From Mycobacterium sp. IDR2000157661 (GTDB lineage: Bacteria > Actinomycetota > Actinomycetes > Mycobacteriales > Mycobacteriaceae), in NCBI RefSeq assembly GCF_022317005.1, contig NZ_CP081006.1:1364001-1428000 (forward strand): DNA of 64,000 nucleotides, given 5' to 3'. The position numbers and the translations under genes are program-made. Positions 43,115 through 51,724 of the stretch are shown piece by piece. The notes under the pieces are model-generated. The model was not told the DNA's origin, did no database searches, and saw only the letters and a list, made by a program, of their open reading frames with translations. Every line of letters begins with the position of its first letter. Position 1 is the stretch's first letter.

Positions 43115-43648
43115 TCACCGAGCCCGTCGCGTGAGCTCCGAGCGGTTCTCGACTTCTGCCAACGCGGAATGATCACCCAGGTCGTCCTCGCTGATGACGC
43201 TCAGCGATCCGTCCGACTCCAGTACGACGGCCGCGATGGCGTTTAGATCTCCCTGCCCCGAGGACCGTGCCGCTTGGCGGATGTCGGCCGGATTGATCCG
43301 CGCCTTGCGCATCTCGTCGGTGAGGAAGCGGCCGTGCGTGAGCAGCAGGGTGGGGCACGAGGTCACGATCGAGCGACCCCTCTTCAGTCGAGAGGCGATC
43401 AGCGCAACACCGGTCTGCAGTACTGCGAGCAGCGCCAGTGCCGTCACGCCTTCGGCGATCGCCACATCGGAGCTGAGGAAGATGGTGGCCAGGGTGGAGC
43501 CGACCGCGACCGTCACCACCAAGTCGAAGGCGGTGAGCTTGGCCAGTGTTCGCTTGCCGAAGACACGCAGCAGGACAACCACCGCGACATATGCGGTGAC
43601 GCCGGCGAGCACCACGCGCAGGATGCCGGTCCAGTCGTCGAACCACAT
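43115..43648 (-). CDS. DUF421 (YetF-type) membrane protein
   Basis: 177 residues. Three N-terminal hydrophobic segments (ILRVVLAGVTAYVAVVVLLRVFG, FDLVVTVAVGSTLATIFL, VTALALLAVLQTGVALIA) contain the conserved KRTLAKLTAFDLVVTVAVGS block of DUF421. The soluble tail follows with the usual PTLLLTHGRFLTDEMRKARI and VVLESDGSLSVI segments. YetF-like proteins are linked to spore or stress physiology in Bacillus; the role in mycobacteria is not known. It lies 24 bases after the sigma-factor gene and is likely co-transcribed. Confidence 0.85.
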   Translation of the reverse strand: MWFDDWTGILRVVLAGVTAYVAVVVLLRVFGKRTLAKLTAFDLVVTVAVGSTLATIFLSSDVAIAEGVTALALLAVLQTGVALIASRLKRGRSIVTSCPTLLLTHGRFLTDEMRKARINPADIRQAARSSGQGDLNAIAAVVLESDGSLSVISEDDLGDHSALAEVENRSELTRRAR

Positions 43649-43672
43649 GAGAACTCCCCCTGGTCGGTCGAG

Positions 43673-44545
43673 TCAGGCGGCCGGTAGTTCGCTGCAGACC
43701 CGCTGCCGGATGCGGCACAGGGTGTCGTTGAGCAATCGGGAGATCTGCACCTGGGACACATTGAGCCTCTGAGCCACCTCGCGCTGGGTGAGGCAGTCGA
43801 AGAAGATCATGCCAACGACCGCGCGCCGCCGCGGGTCGAGTTCGGCCAGCGCGTCGTGGACCACCATCAGATCCTCGACATGGCCGAGGCGCGGATCGTC
43901 GCAACCCTGTAACGAGCCCAGGGTGTCATTGGTCGTCGACTCCGCCGCGCCCACGGGGGAATCGAGGGACAGCGGCTGATACGCCCAGTTGGCGTTCTGC
44001 GATTCGGCGAGTTCCTCGGGGCTCACGTCGAGTTCTCGGGCGAGTTCGTCGTTGGTGGGCGCGCGGCACAGTCGTTGCGACAGGGTGTTCACAGCGTCTC
44101 GCAGGCGCATCTGCGTCTCCTGCATCCGGCGCGGCACCCGCACGGTCCAGGTGTTGTCGCGGAAGTACCGCTTGAGCTCGCCCCGGATCGTCGGCACCGC
44201 CAACGACAGGAAGTGCCCCCGGTTCGGGTCGAAACGGTCGACGGTGTGGATCAAGCCGATGCGGGCGACCTGCAGCAGGTCTTCGGGAGGTTCGCCGCGG
44301 CCGACGAACCGCCAGGCGATGCGGTCGGCGATCGGCATGCACGCGGTGATGATGCGGCGGCGCCAGCGTTGTCGCTCGACGTCGTCTGAGCTGTCCGCCA
44401 TCCGGCGGAAGAGCTCGTCGATGTCGATCCGCTCGGAGGCGACGGTTTCCACCGGTTCGTGCTCAGGCGGTGGAGCCGCGGGCCGGTCGGCTGCCTGGGC
44501 AGTCACTGGGCCGGGTGGCTGCGGGCGACTGAGCGCGACGGTCAT
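43673..44545 (-). CDS. SigF/SigB-type stress sigma factor
   Basis: 290 residues from ATG 44545 (GAGGAG ribosome site). A Pro/Ala-rich N-terminal extension of about 35 residues is followed by sigma region 2 (LLQVARIGLIHTVDRFDPNRGHFLSLAVPTIRGELKRYFRD), region 3 (RAPTNDELARELDVSPEEL) and region 4 with helix-turn-helix LTQREVAQRLNVSQVQISRLL. This is the SigF group of type III sigma factors, normally held by an RsbW-type anti-sigma encoded next door. No anti-sigma or antagonist gene is adjacent here. DUF421 and DUF1622 genes follow on the same strand and may be its targets. Confidence 0.88.
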   Translation of the reverse strand: MTVALSRPQPPGPVTAQAADRPAAPPPEHEPVETVASERIDIDELFRRMADSSDDVERQRWRRRIITACMPIADRIAWRFVGRGEPPEDLLQVARIGLIHTVDRFDPNRGHFLSLAVPTIRGELKRYFRDNTWTVRVPRRMQETQMRLRDAVNTLSQRLCRAPTNDELARELDVSPEELAESQNANWAYQPLSLDSPVGAAESTTNDTLGSLQGCDDPRLGHVEDLMVVHDALAELDPRRRAVVGMIFFDCLTQREVAQRLNVSQVQISRLLNDTLCRIRQRVCSELPAA

Positions 44546-44664
44546 GGTGGTCTCCTCGGTCGGGGATCGGTCCTGCTCGGGGCCTACCCGGTCCCCGAGA
44601 GACCGACGCGATCGGGTTGCAATCGTTGCCAAACCGCAATAAATGCCACGTCGCCAACATCGAT

Positions 44665-44683
44665 CATGCCGATCACCGGCATG
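44665..44683. promoter_or_regulatory. Perfect 7-base inverted repeat in the sigma-factor/DUF7144 divergent region
   Basis: CATGCCG-ATCAC-CGGCATG. It lies between the divergent sigma-factor and membrane-protein genes, about 120 bases upstream of the former and 50 bases upstream of the latter. It could be an operator; its GC-rich stem is short for a terminator and the location between starts argues against that. Confidence 0.35.
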
Positions 44684-44731
44684 TATGAACGCCCGAATGC
44701 AGGGAACTAAGGCTCGAGACAAGAGGTGGTG

Positions 44732-45157
44732 ATGACGATGACAGACCGCTCGAAGGACCTGCGGCGAGAGCAGCTCGGCGCTGTCGCCTCCTTCGCATCC
44801 GGCGGGCTGCTGCTCGCCAGCGCTTTCATGACGGCGTTGCTGGGCGTTTCCGCCATGTTCATCAACGAGCTGATCGTGATCGAGCCGGCGTGGGTGTTCC
44901 GGCTGAACGTCGAGATCTGGGGCTGGATTCACATCGGACTCGGGGTGGCGATGGCGTTGGTGGGCCTGGCCGTGATGTTCCGTTGGCTGTGGGCGCGTGT
45001 CGCAGCGATCAGCGTGTCGCTGGCCTCGATGGTCCTGTTCTTTCTCTGGCTGCCGTACTACCCGGTGTGGTCCGTCGTGGTGATCGCCCTCAACGTGGTG
45101 ATCATCTTCGCCATCGTCACGTGGGACACCCCGGCGGCGCAGCCGTCGGCGGATTGA
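44732..45157 (+). CDS. DUF7144-type four-helix membrane protein
   Basis: 141 residues from ATG 44732 (AAGAGG ribosome site five bases upstream; two GTG codons just before it are too close to that site). Four membrane segments: GGLLLASAFMTALLGVSAMF, IGLGVAMALVGLAVMFRWLW, VAAISVSLASMVLFFLWLPYY and WSVVVIALNVVIIFAIV. The pattern matches a widespread actinobacterial integral-membrane family without known function. It is 17 bases upstream of the AI-2E-family transporter gene and probably in its operon. Confidence 0.75.
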   Translation: MTMTDRSKDLRREQLGAVASFASGGLLLASAFMTALLGVSAMFINELIVIEPAWVFRLNVEIWGWIHIGLGVAMALVGLAVMFRWLWARVAAISVSLASMVLFFLWLPYYPVWSVVVIALNVVIIFAIVTWDTPAAQPSAD

Positions 45158-45174
45158 ACGACGCAGGCCCGTAG

Positions 45175-46266
45175 ATGTCGACGAGGTCAGACGACGGTCT
45201 GGTTCCCGTCGGCGTGCAGAGGGCGGCCGCCTGGATCTGGCGGCTGCTGCTATTCCTGCTGGCTGCGGTGGTGCTGGTCTGGCTGCTCAAGCGCTTCAAC
45301 CTGATCGTGGTGCCCCTCGCGGTGGCGCTGATCTTGAGTGCGCTGTTCCTTCCGGCCGTCGACGCTCTCAACAGGCACAAGGTGCCACGCGGTCTGGCCG
45401 TCACTCTCGTTCTGCTCGGCGGTTTAGGTGCTCTCGGCGGCCTGTTGGCCTTCGTGGGCACCAGAATGATCGACGGCTTACCGGAGTTGTTCGAGCAGAT
45501 CACCGTCAGCATCGATTCCCTGAGACGCTGGCTGACAGACGGACCGTTGGAACTCAGCGAGCGCCAGATCGACAGCTTCGTCAACTCCGCGATCACTGCG
45601 CTTCAGGACCAGCAGGCGCGCCTGACCTCCGGTGTGCTGTCCACGGCCAGCGCGACCACGCAGTTCGTGGGCGGCGTCTTCATCGCGATCTTCGCGCTTG
45701 TCAGTTTTCTCCACGGCGGACGGCACATCTACCGCTCGATCACCACCGTGTTACCCGCATCGGTGCGGGACCGGGTCCGGGATGGCGGTGTAGCCGGCTT
45801 CACCGCCCTGACGAGCTTCATCCGCGCCACCTTCGTGGTCGCGTTCGTCGATGCGGTCGGCATCGGGGTGGGGCTGGTCATCTTGGGGATCCCACTGGCG
45901 CTGCCCCTCGCATCGCTGGTGTTCCTAGGCGCCTTCATTCCCTTCGTCGGCGCGGTGGTGACCGGATTTCTGGCCGTGGTGGTGGCGTTCCTGGCCAAGG
46001 GCTGGGTGTTCGCGCTGCTCACGCTGGCGCTGGTGCTAGCCGTTCAGCAATTGGAGGGCAACGTCCTGCAGCCCCTCATCATGGGCAAAGCAGTGCGGTT
46101 GCATCCGCTGGCCGTGCTCGTCGCGTTGACTGCCGGTGCGGTCGTCGCGGGTGTGGCCGGGGTGCTGCTTGCGGTGCCGGCGCTGGCCTTCACCGACCGC
46201 GCGGTGCGAGCCCTGGCCGCGGCACAGTCCGCCCAGACGCCCGCCGGTGCGGCCGCGGAACCCTAG
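45175..46266 (+). CDS. AI-2E/PerM family membrane transporter
   Basis: 363 residues. Paired N-terminal helices (LLLFLLAAVVLVWLL, NLIVVPLAVALILSALFLPAV), a central soluble stretch (130-210) and a C-terminal cluster of helices with GAFIPFVGAVVTGFLAVVVAFLA and QQLEGNVLQPLIMGKAVRLHPLAV, the family signature. Members export small molecules or act as Na+/H+ antiporters. In actinobacteria the substrate is not known. It converges on the MarR gene, whose stop abuts its own. Confidence 0.85.
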   Translation: MSTRSDDGLVPVGVQRAAAWIWRLLLFLLAAVVLVWLLKRFNLIVVPLAVALILSALFLPAVDALNRHKVPRGLAVTLVLLGGLGALGGLLAFVGTRMIDGLPELFEQITVSIDSLRRWLTDGPLELSERQIDSFVNSAITALQDQQARLTSGVLSTASATTQFVGGVFIAIFALVSFLHGGRHIYRSITTVLPASVRDRVRDGGVAGFTALTSFIRATFVVAFVDAVGIGVGLVILGIPLALPLASLVFLGAFIPFVGAVVTGFLAVVVAFLAKGWVFALLTLALVLAVQQLEGNVLQPLIMGKAVRLHPLAVLVALTAGAVVAGVAGVLLAVPALAFTDRAVRALAAAQSAQTPAGAAAEP

Positions 46267-46776
46267 TCAGCGCGGCGGCGGCCAGAGCGCGGCCACCACC
46301 CTGCCCCCGTCGGGCTTCTCTCCGGCGGCCGCGGCGAACACCTCCAAGGCATCGGCCAACCTGTCCCGGTCACCGACCGGCATGGTGGCCAACACCTTCT
46401 CGATTGCGGTGCGGCGCTGGCGCGTCACCTTCTGCACCAGACGTCGGCCGGCTGCGGTCAGGGTCAAGGTGACGTTGCGGCGGTCGAATTCGGCCTCCCG
46501 CCGGTTCAGCAACCCCGCTCGAGTCAACCGATCACAGGTTCTGCTGGCGTTGGAGGGATTGACGTCCAACTCGGCCGCCACCGATGCCAGATTCATGGGC
46601 CCGCGGGTGTGCACCAGCACCAGCACCCGCCATTGCGGAACCGTCACCACATCTTCGACGGCGGCCAGCGATGTGGCGGCAATACCGACCAGCGCGCGCG
46701 AGGCGCGCAACACCGCGTCCACCTGGTCGGTCATCAGCCCGTTGTCACTCCTGCGGGTCTTCTGCGGCGCGGCCAT
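46267..46776 (-). CDS. MarR-family transcriptional regulator
   Basis: 169 residues from ATG 46776. Winged-helix DNA-binding region MNLASVAAELDVNPSNASRTCDRLTRAGLLNRREAEFDRRNVTLTLTAAG flanked by dimerisation helices. It is a single gene with about 75 bases separating it from the lipoprotein gene behind it. The neighbouring AI-2E-type exporter, ending base to base with it, is a possible target, since MarR proteins often control exporters. Confidence 0.88.
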   Translation of the reverse strand: MAAPQKTRRSDNGLMTDQVDAVLRASRALVGIAATSLAAVEDVVTVPQWRVLVLVHTRGPMNLASVAAELDVNPSNASRTCDRLTRAGLLNRREAEFDRRNVTLTLTAAGRRLVQKVTRQRRTAIEKVLATMPVGDRDRLADALEVFAAAAGEKPDGGRVVAALWPPPR

Positions 46777-46852
46777 GCCCGTAATCTTCACCGTCGTTGT
46801 CGGTCAACGCAACTCACTCCCCTCGGCGCGTCGGGTTGGTTCGCTTCGGTCG

Positions 46853-47281
46853 TCAACAGTCGGTACGAATGACGAACTCCGCCGTGGTGGTATCGGAGGG
46901 GTCACGAAGGTAGTAGCCCTTGGCGGTACCGGTGACACGGAAGGTGCGATTCGTGACCTCGGCATCGGCGCTTCCGACCGTGCCGTCCCAGTAGCTTCCG
47001 GTGAAGCCGCCCAGTCGCTCGAGCATGACGCCCCGCGCGACGACCGTGTCCCCCGTCTGTACGAGCGCGGTGAAGCCCGGCGTCTCTTCCAGTGTTTCGA
47101 TGCGCCAGTCCCACCTGACCTGTTCACACCGAACCGGGAGTGGCTCACCGACTTCGACTCCGTTGATCTGCACCACGGCGGTATGGGTGCCGATCGCCTT
47201 GTAGCCGCTCGAGCATCCCGACACGACGAGCACCGCCGCACCGGCGGCGGCGAGCGCGGGAACCAGTCTGTTGCTGCTCAT
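46853..47281 (-). CDS. LpqH-like (19 kDa antigen family) lipoprotein
   Basis: 142 residues. The signal peptide ends in lipobox VVSGC (Cys23), giving a lipid-anchored cell-envelope protein. The mature part has the LpqH pattern: AVVQINGVEVGEP, a central Cys, and VTGTAKGYYLRDPSDTTTAEFVIRTDC at the end, in line with the Myco_19_kDa family, which binds lipids. Divergent from the small membrane gene at 47376. Confidence 0.75.
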   Translation of the reverse strand: MSSNRLVPALAAAGAAVLVVSGCSSGYKAIGTHTAVVQINGVEVGEPLPVRCEQVRWDWRIETLEETPGFTALVQTGDTVVARGVMLERLGGFTGSYWDGTVGSADAEVTNRTFRVTGTAKGYYLRDPSDTTTAEFVIRTDC

Positions 47282-47375
47282 GCGGGAAGGTACCCACGGC
47301 GGCCCTGCGTGATACCGGGTTCGCGCCGCTGCGGCCCGCCATTACAGGTATGACCGACGCCGCAGAGGGTACGAA

Positions 47376-47720
47376 GTGCGCATGCGATTGATTGCCGTGT
47401 TCGTCGGTGTCGTCATGCTGATCGCCGGCGCGATAGGACTGTTCGCACCGGTGTCGGTCTCACCCGAACTGCGAACCGTCGACTGTGGGACTGCGGTCTC
47501 CCCTGACCTGTCGGATGCGCGGGCCCTCGATGACGGCAACGCCGCCAACATACCGGTCCCCGGGGGAGTCATCGTCGACATCAACTACACCGAGCTGTGC
47601 CGAATGCAGTTGGAGGACCGACGCATTCTGGCCATCACCGTGCTCGCGAGCGGCGTGTTCGTTCTCGTGGTGGGAGCCGGGGTCGCGGCGCTGTCGCGGT
47701 CACGGCAGCGTGCCGCCTGA
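47376..47720 (+). CDS. Small two-helix membrane protein, unknown function
   Basis: 114 residues. Helix 1 (LIAVFVGVVMLIAGAIGLFA) and helix 2 (ILAITVLASGVFVLVVGAGVAAL) flank a loop of about 60 residues holding two cysteines (TVDCGTAV, ELCRMQ) that could form an extracytoplasmic disulfide. Start is GTG 47376 or ATG 47382. No family recognised. Confidence 0.6.
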   Translation: MRMRLIAVFVGVVMLIAGAIGLFAPVSVSPELRTVDCGTAVSPDLSDARALDDGNAANIPVPGGVIVDINYTELCRMQLEDRRILAITVLASGVFVLVVGAGVAALSRSRQRAA

Positions 47721-47764
47721 AGGCGAGTGTCGACCGGCCGGTGACCGGTACACCTCGTTCCCGG

Positions 47765-48349
47765 TCAGCGTCGCCCGACCGTCGTCCGATGCGGGTCGCG
47801 TAGGGCAGCGGCCAACGCCACACCCGCGAGGATCGACCCCAGCACGCCCATGGCGAGGTCGGCGATGGTGTCGCCGTATCCGACAGCGATCCGTACGGCG
47901 GTGAACGTCCCGACCGACAACTCGTAGAGTTCCCAGACCACGCCGAGAGTGGCCCCGAGGAAGGCGACCTGGACGACGACCGCAGCGCCGGAGAACTGGT
48001 GGCCCTCGGGCGTCCACGCTGCGCGTAGCAGCAGGACGAAGACGGTGAGGGCAAGGGTGCCGGTCGTGACGGCGTGCACCATCCAGTCCAACCACATGAC
48101 ATCTCGGTACCAGTTGAACACCGAGGCGAACGTGGCCAACGAAAGCGCCACACACACCGCGAAGTCGACGGGTTCGGGGAGGCGCGCGATCCGCGGGATC
48201 AGCAGGGCAAGGAACACCACCAGAAGTCGCACGGCGCCCTCGGCGCTATCCGAGAACAGGGCGATCGGCACCGTTCCCAGCACCGTTGCCCGCAGCACAT
48301 CGGCGGATGTGCGCAGGGCGCGTGGAGTCGTTTCGTAGGTGGAGTGCAT
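47765..48349 (-). CDS. Polytopic membrane protein, unknown function
   Basis: 194 residues from ATG 48349 (GAGGGT ribosome site). At least five membrane segments, including AVRLLVVFLALLIPRIA, VDFAVCVALSLATFASVF, VTTGTLALTVFVLLL, VVVQVAFLGATLGVVWELYEL and DTIADLAMGVLGSILAGVALAAAL. The WELYEL and YGDTIADLAMGVLGS motifs recall VanZ-like or DUF2238-type proteins, as a tentative guess. Divergent from lysE with more than 200 bases of intergenic sequence containing the lysE control region. Confidence 0.65.
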   Translation of the reverse strand: MHSTYETTPRALRTSADVLRATVLGTVPIALFSDSAEGAVRLLVVFLALLIPRIARLPEPVDFAVCVALSLATFASVFNWYRDVMWLDWMVHAVTTGTLALTVFVLLLRAAWTPEGHQFSGAAVVVQVAFLGATLGVVWELYELSVGTFTAVRIAVGYGDTIADLAMGVLGSILAGVALAAALRDPHRTTVGRR

Positions 48350-48487
48350 ATGCCACCCTCCTGCTCGGTTGACTGCGACGTGGGTTCGGCCGATGAGACG
48401 TACCTGCGCCACTACCCCAGGCGTGCCCACGATGTCGCCGAGTGATTCACGCAGGCCGGAACCCGCGTCGGCGGTATGCGCCTTGCC

Positions 48488-48516
48488 ATTAGCAGAACTA
48501 ATCTGTAGTGAGATTA
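48488..48516. promoter_or_regulatory. Overlapping dyads upstream of lysE, candidate LysG operator
   Basis: ATTAG-CAGAA-CTAAT (48488-48502) is a perfect LysR-type T-N11-A dyad. It overlaps TAATCT-GTAGTG-AGATTA (48499-48516), another perfect dyad. Both are within 71 bases of the lysE ATG at 48559. Regulatory and activation sites of LysR activators often sit side by side in this way. Confidence 0.55.
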
Positions 48517-48558
48517 TTTAGCTGTACTGGTGTCGGTCGGGTGCCTACCTTCGACGAC

Positions 48559-49158
48559 ATGGCTTCACCCCTGGTCGTCGGCTTCCTGGCTTCGCTGACG
48601 TTGATCGCTGCGATCGGCGCCCAGAACGCGTTCGTGCTGCGCCAGGGTGTCCGCGGTGAGCATGTGCTCGCGGTGGCCGCGGTGTGCACGGTTTCGGACG
48701 TGGTGCTGATCGCGGCGGGCATCGCAGGATTCGGCGCCCTCATCGGCGCGCACCCGAGCGCGTTGACCGCGGTGAAACTGGGCGGCGCCGCCTTCCTCGT
48801 CGGTTACGGAGCGCTGGCCGCACGACGTGCGTGGCAACCGACGGCGCTCGTCCCGGCACGGCACGGATCGGCACGCCTTCTCGAGGTGTTGCTCACCTGC
48901 CTAGCGCTGACATGGCTCAATCCGCACGTCTATCTCGACACCGTCGTCTTGCTCGGCGCGCTGGCCAACGAGCACCGCGACGGGCGCTGGCTGTTCGGCG
49001 TCGGTGCGATCATCGCGAGCGCGGTCTGGTTCTTCAGCCTCGGCCTCGGCGCGCGCCGGCTCGCGCGGGTGTTGGCCACGCCGACGACGTGGCGGGTACT
49101 CGACGGGCTGATCGCCGTGACGATGGTCGTACTGGCTGTGTCCCTGCTACTGACCTGA
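48559..49158 (+). CDS. lysE: L-lysine/arginine exporter LysE
   Basis: 199 residues from ATG 48559; upstream in-frame codons run through the promoter. The N-terminus [28 protein letters not shown] and [19 protein letters not shown] are highly similar to M. tuberculosis Rv1986. Six membrane helices of the LysE fold, exporting basic amino acids. Its activator LysG is encoded at 41491-42366, not adjacent as in other mycobacteria. A TetR gene follows after 13 bases and may be co-transcribed. Confidence 0.92.
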   Translation: MASPLVVGFLASLTLIAAIGAQNAFVLRQGVRGEHVLAVAAVCTVSDVVLIAAGIAGFGALIGAHPSALTAVKLGGAAFLVGYGALAARRAWQPTALVPARHGSARLLEVLLTCLALTWLNPHVYLDTVVLLGALANEHRDGRWLFGVGAIIASAVWFFSLGLGARRLARVLATPTTWRVLDGLIAVTMVVLAVSLLLT

Positions 49159-49171
49159 CACAATCCCTGCC

Positions 49172-49780
49172 ATGGGGGTCACACACGAAAGCCTCGGTCT
49201 GCGCGACCGCAAGAAGCTGCGCACCCGCGACACGATCCGCCGGGAGGCGATCCGGCTCATCGAGGCCAACGGCTACGCCGCCACCACGATCGAGCAGATC
49301 GCCGAAGCGGCCGATATCTCACCGAGCACCTTCTTCCGCTACTTCCCGACCAAGGAAGCCGTGCTGATGGCCGACGACCTGCAGCGGCTGTTCCTCGCCG
49401 TCCTCGCCCGGCAACCGGCGACCCTGTCATCGCTCGCCGCATTCCGCAGCGCCCTGGAGATCGCCGTCGCCACGCTCTCCGAAAGCGACTGGGCGTTCGA
49501 GCGAGCCAGACAGCGAGTGGTGTTCTCGGTGCCCGAGCTGAAAGCGGCCCAATTCGACGCCTACCTCCAATCCTCCAAGCAACTCGTCGCGACCGAGAGC
49601 CGCCGGTTGCGCCGCGACCTCGACGAGCTCGAGGCACGAGCGTTCTACGCCGCGCTGACCGGCGCTCTGATAGCGGCGATCGACCGCGCCCAGGGATCAG
49701 CCGAGGGCGACATGTACCGAGTGCTCGACTTCGTCGAGGCCGGTATGCCGGTCTCATCCGGTGGTGAAGTGAAGAACTGA
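49172..49780 (+). CDS. TetR-family transcriptional regulator
   Basis: 202 residues. Helix-turn-helix ATTIEQIAEAADISPSTFFRYF at about 33-54, preceded by RDTIRREAIRLIEANGY; this FFRYF variant is common in the AcrR-like group with a TetR_C_17-like C-terminal domain. Thirteen bases after lysE, ahead of an SDR gene at 49885; the target is unclear. Confidence 0.86.
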   Translation: MGVTHESLGLRDRKKLRTRDTIRREAIRLIEANGYAATTIEQIAEAADISPSTFFRYFPTKEAVLMADDLQRLFLAVLARQPATLSSLAAFRSALEIAVATLSESDWAFERARQRVVFSVPELKAAQFDAYLQSSKQLVATESRRLRRDLDELEARAFYAALTGALIAAIDRAQGSAEGDMYRVLDFVEAGMPVSSGGEVKN

Positions 49781-49884
49781 ACCGGCTCCCGTGTACGACA
49801 CGACGGCGGGATGGGGTGGGGCCTGACTGGAACCGTCACCGGAACCTCCGGCTAGTTTCGGTCAGAAGTGGGCAATCATGGGTC

Positions 49885-50679
49885 ATGCCAATCAAAGCCG
49901 TCTTCATCACCGGAGCCGCCGCCGGAATCGGGCGAGCGACTGCGCTCACGTTCGCACGCAATGGGTTCGTCGTGGGCTGCTACGACATCGACGAGGTTGG
50001 TCTCAAGACGCTCGCCGACGACATACAGGGGCTGGGCGGGACCGTACACACCGGCCATCTCGATGTGACGGATCCGGACGAGATGAGTCAGCGTGTCGGC
50101 GAATTCGCCGCAGCAGTCGGTGGCCGACTCGACGTGATGATCAACAATGCCGGAATTCTGCGGGCAGGACGCTTCCAAGAATTGGACCTCGCCGGTCACT
50201 TCAAAGAGATCGACATAAACGCAAAAGGGGTTGTGAACGGCATGTACGCGGCATTCCCCTATCTGTGTAAGAGGCGGAGGTCCGTCGTCGTCAACCTGGC
50301 ATCGGCTTCGGCGATCTACGGTCAGGCCGAGCTGGCGAACTACAGCGCTACCAAATTCTTCGTCCGCGGCATCACGGAGGCGCTCGACATCGAGTGGAAC
50401 CGCTACGGGATCCGCGTCATCGCGATGTGGCCGCTGTACGTCCAGACCGCGATGACCGACAACGTCAAGACCGGCACCACCGATTCGCTCGGCATCCGGT
50501 TGACCGCTCAGGACATCGCCGATGCGATCCTCGAGGCCGTCGAGCCGCCGTTCCTTCGCCGCGCGATCCACCAGGTGCACTTCCCCGTCGGGTCGCAGAC
50601 CAAGGTTATGGCCACGGGTTCGCGGTTCTCCCCCAGCTGGCTGACCCGGCTGGTCAACAAGAAGCTCTCGCACAGCTAG
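49885..50679 (+). CDS. Short-chain dehydrogenase/reductase
   Basis: 264 residues from ATG 49885. GAAAGIGRA cofactor motif, CYDID (Asp after strand 2 suggests NAD preference), NNAG, NLASASAIYG and YSATKFF with catalytic residues, then MWPLYVQTAMT. The C-terminal tail (SRFSPSWLTRLVNKKLSHS) is basic and could touch the membrane. It stands outside the catabolic region and its role is unknown. Confidence 0.87.
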   Translation: MPIKAVFITGAAAGIGRATALTFARNGFVVGCYDIDEVGLKTLADDIQGLGGTVHTGHLDVTDPDEMSQRVGEFAAAVGGRLDVMINNAGILRAGRFQELDLAGHFKEIDINAKGVVNGMYAAFPYLCKRRRSVVVNLASASAIYGQAELANYSATKFFVRGITEALDIEWNRYGIRVIAMWPLYVQTAMTDNVKTGTTDSLGIRLTAQDIADAILEAVEPPFLRRAIHQVHFPVGSQTKVMATGSRFSPSWLTRLVNKKLSHS

Positions 50680-50803
50680 TGCTCATGTGAGGAGCGAAGA
50701 CAACAGATGTTCCGCATGACGGTGGACGACGTCTTCGTCATCCACCGTCATCTTGTAGTTCGTCGTGCGCCGACATCGGCTCGCGGGTGGTTACGCTCGC
50801 TCA

Positions 50804-51712
50804 GTGTCCACGCGGCTGACCCGGCGAGCCTTCCTGACGACCACCGCCGGCGTGGCGCTGGTCGTCGCAGGCTGCAGTTCGACCAAGCCGGGGGCGGTCG
50901 CCGACGACGGGTCGGTCACCGTCGCGCACGTGTTCGGCGAGACCCGGATTCCGGCGCCGCCGAAGCGTGTGGTCAGCGCCGGCCTGACGGGACAGGACGA
51001 CCTGCTGGCCCTGGGCGTCATCCCGGTCGCCGTCACGGTCTGGTTCGGCGGCGAACCGTTCGGCGTATGGCCCTGGGCCCAACCGATCCTCGGTGATGCC
51101 GAGCCCACCGTGCTCAGCCTCGCCGACGGTGTCGCGGTGGATCAGATCGGTGCGCTGCGGCCCGATCTGATCGTCGCCACCAATGCCGGACTCGACCAGG
51201 AAACCTACGCAAGGCTGTCAGCCATCGCGCCGACCGTCGCACAGTCCGGCCGCCATGCCTTCTTCGAGCCGTGGCAGGACCAGGCCGCCACGATCGGGCA
51301 GGCGGTGTTCAAGCACGACGACATGCAGGCGCTGATCGCTTCGGTGGAGTCGAAGTTCACGGCGGTCGCCGAGGCGAACCCCCAGTTCGCCGGTACGCGG
51401 GTGCTGCTGCTGGCAGGCGCGCTGCGAGACGGCGAACCGCAACCGCTGACGCCGCGGTGGCGCAACGATTTCCTGTCTCAGATGGGGTTCGGCGTCGCCG
51501 ACGGTGTGGACGACGCCGACCTGCTGATCTGGGCGACGGAGAGCGACGAGGAGCAGGCCGCGCTGTTGGCCGATCCGTGGGTCGCCCAGTCGGGGAAGCG
51601 CAACCTGTTCACCGGCAAGCAACTCGCGGGCGCCATCGCGTTCGCCTCGCCGCTGTCCTATCCGGTGGTGGCCGACCAGTTGCCGGCGCGCATCGCGGCA
51701 GCGCTCGCCTGA
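50804..51712 (+). CDS. FecB-like periplasmic iron-siderophore-binding lipoprotein (Rv0265c homologue)
   Basis: 302 residues from GTG 50804. The signal has a Tat-like TRRAFLT and a lipobox VVAGC, so it is a lipid-anchored solute-binding protein of the helical-backbone (type III) class: PKRVVSAGLTGQDDLLALGV and LRPDLIVATNAGLDQETYARLSAIAPTV. It would hand iron-siderophore or heme-like ligands to an ABC importer; none is encoded nearby. Its place ahead of pxpB/pxpC and aac matches M. tuberculosis Rv0265c. Confidence 0.87.
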   Translation: MSTRLTRRAFLTTTAGVALVVAGCSSTKPGAVADDGSVTVAHVFGETRIPAPPKRVVSAGLTGQDDLLALGVIPVAVTVWFGGEPFGVWPWAQPILGDAEPTVLSLADGVAVDQIGALRPDLIVATNAGLDQETYARLSAIAPTVAQSGRHAFFEPWQDQAATIGQAVFKHDDMQALIASVESKFTAVAEANPQFAGTRVLLLAGALRDGEPQPLTPRWRNDFLSQMGFGVADGVDDADLLIWATESDEEQAALLADPWVAQSGKRNLFTGKQLAGAIAFASPLSYPVVADQLPARIAAALA

Positions 51713-51724
51713 CAGGATGGCCGG

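Noticed and set aside
44546-44731. SigF-type promoter (GTTT-N15/17-GGGTAT) for sigma-factor autoregulation
   Set aside because: A GGTTT is present on the minus strand but no GGGTAT-like element at the required spacing.
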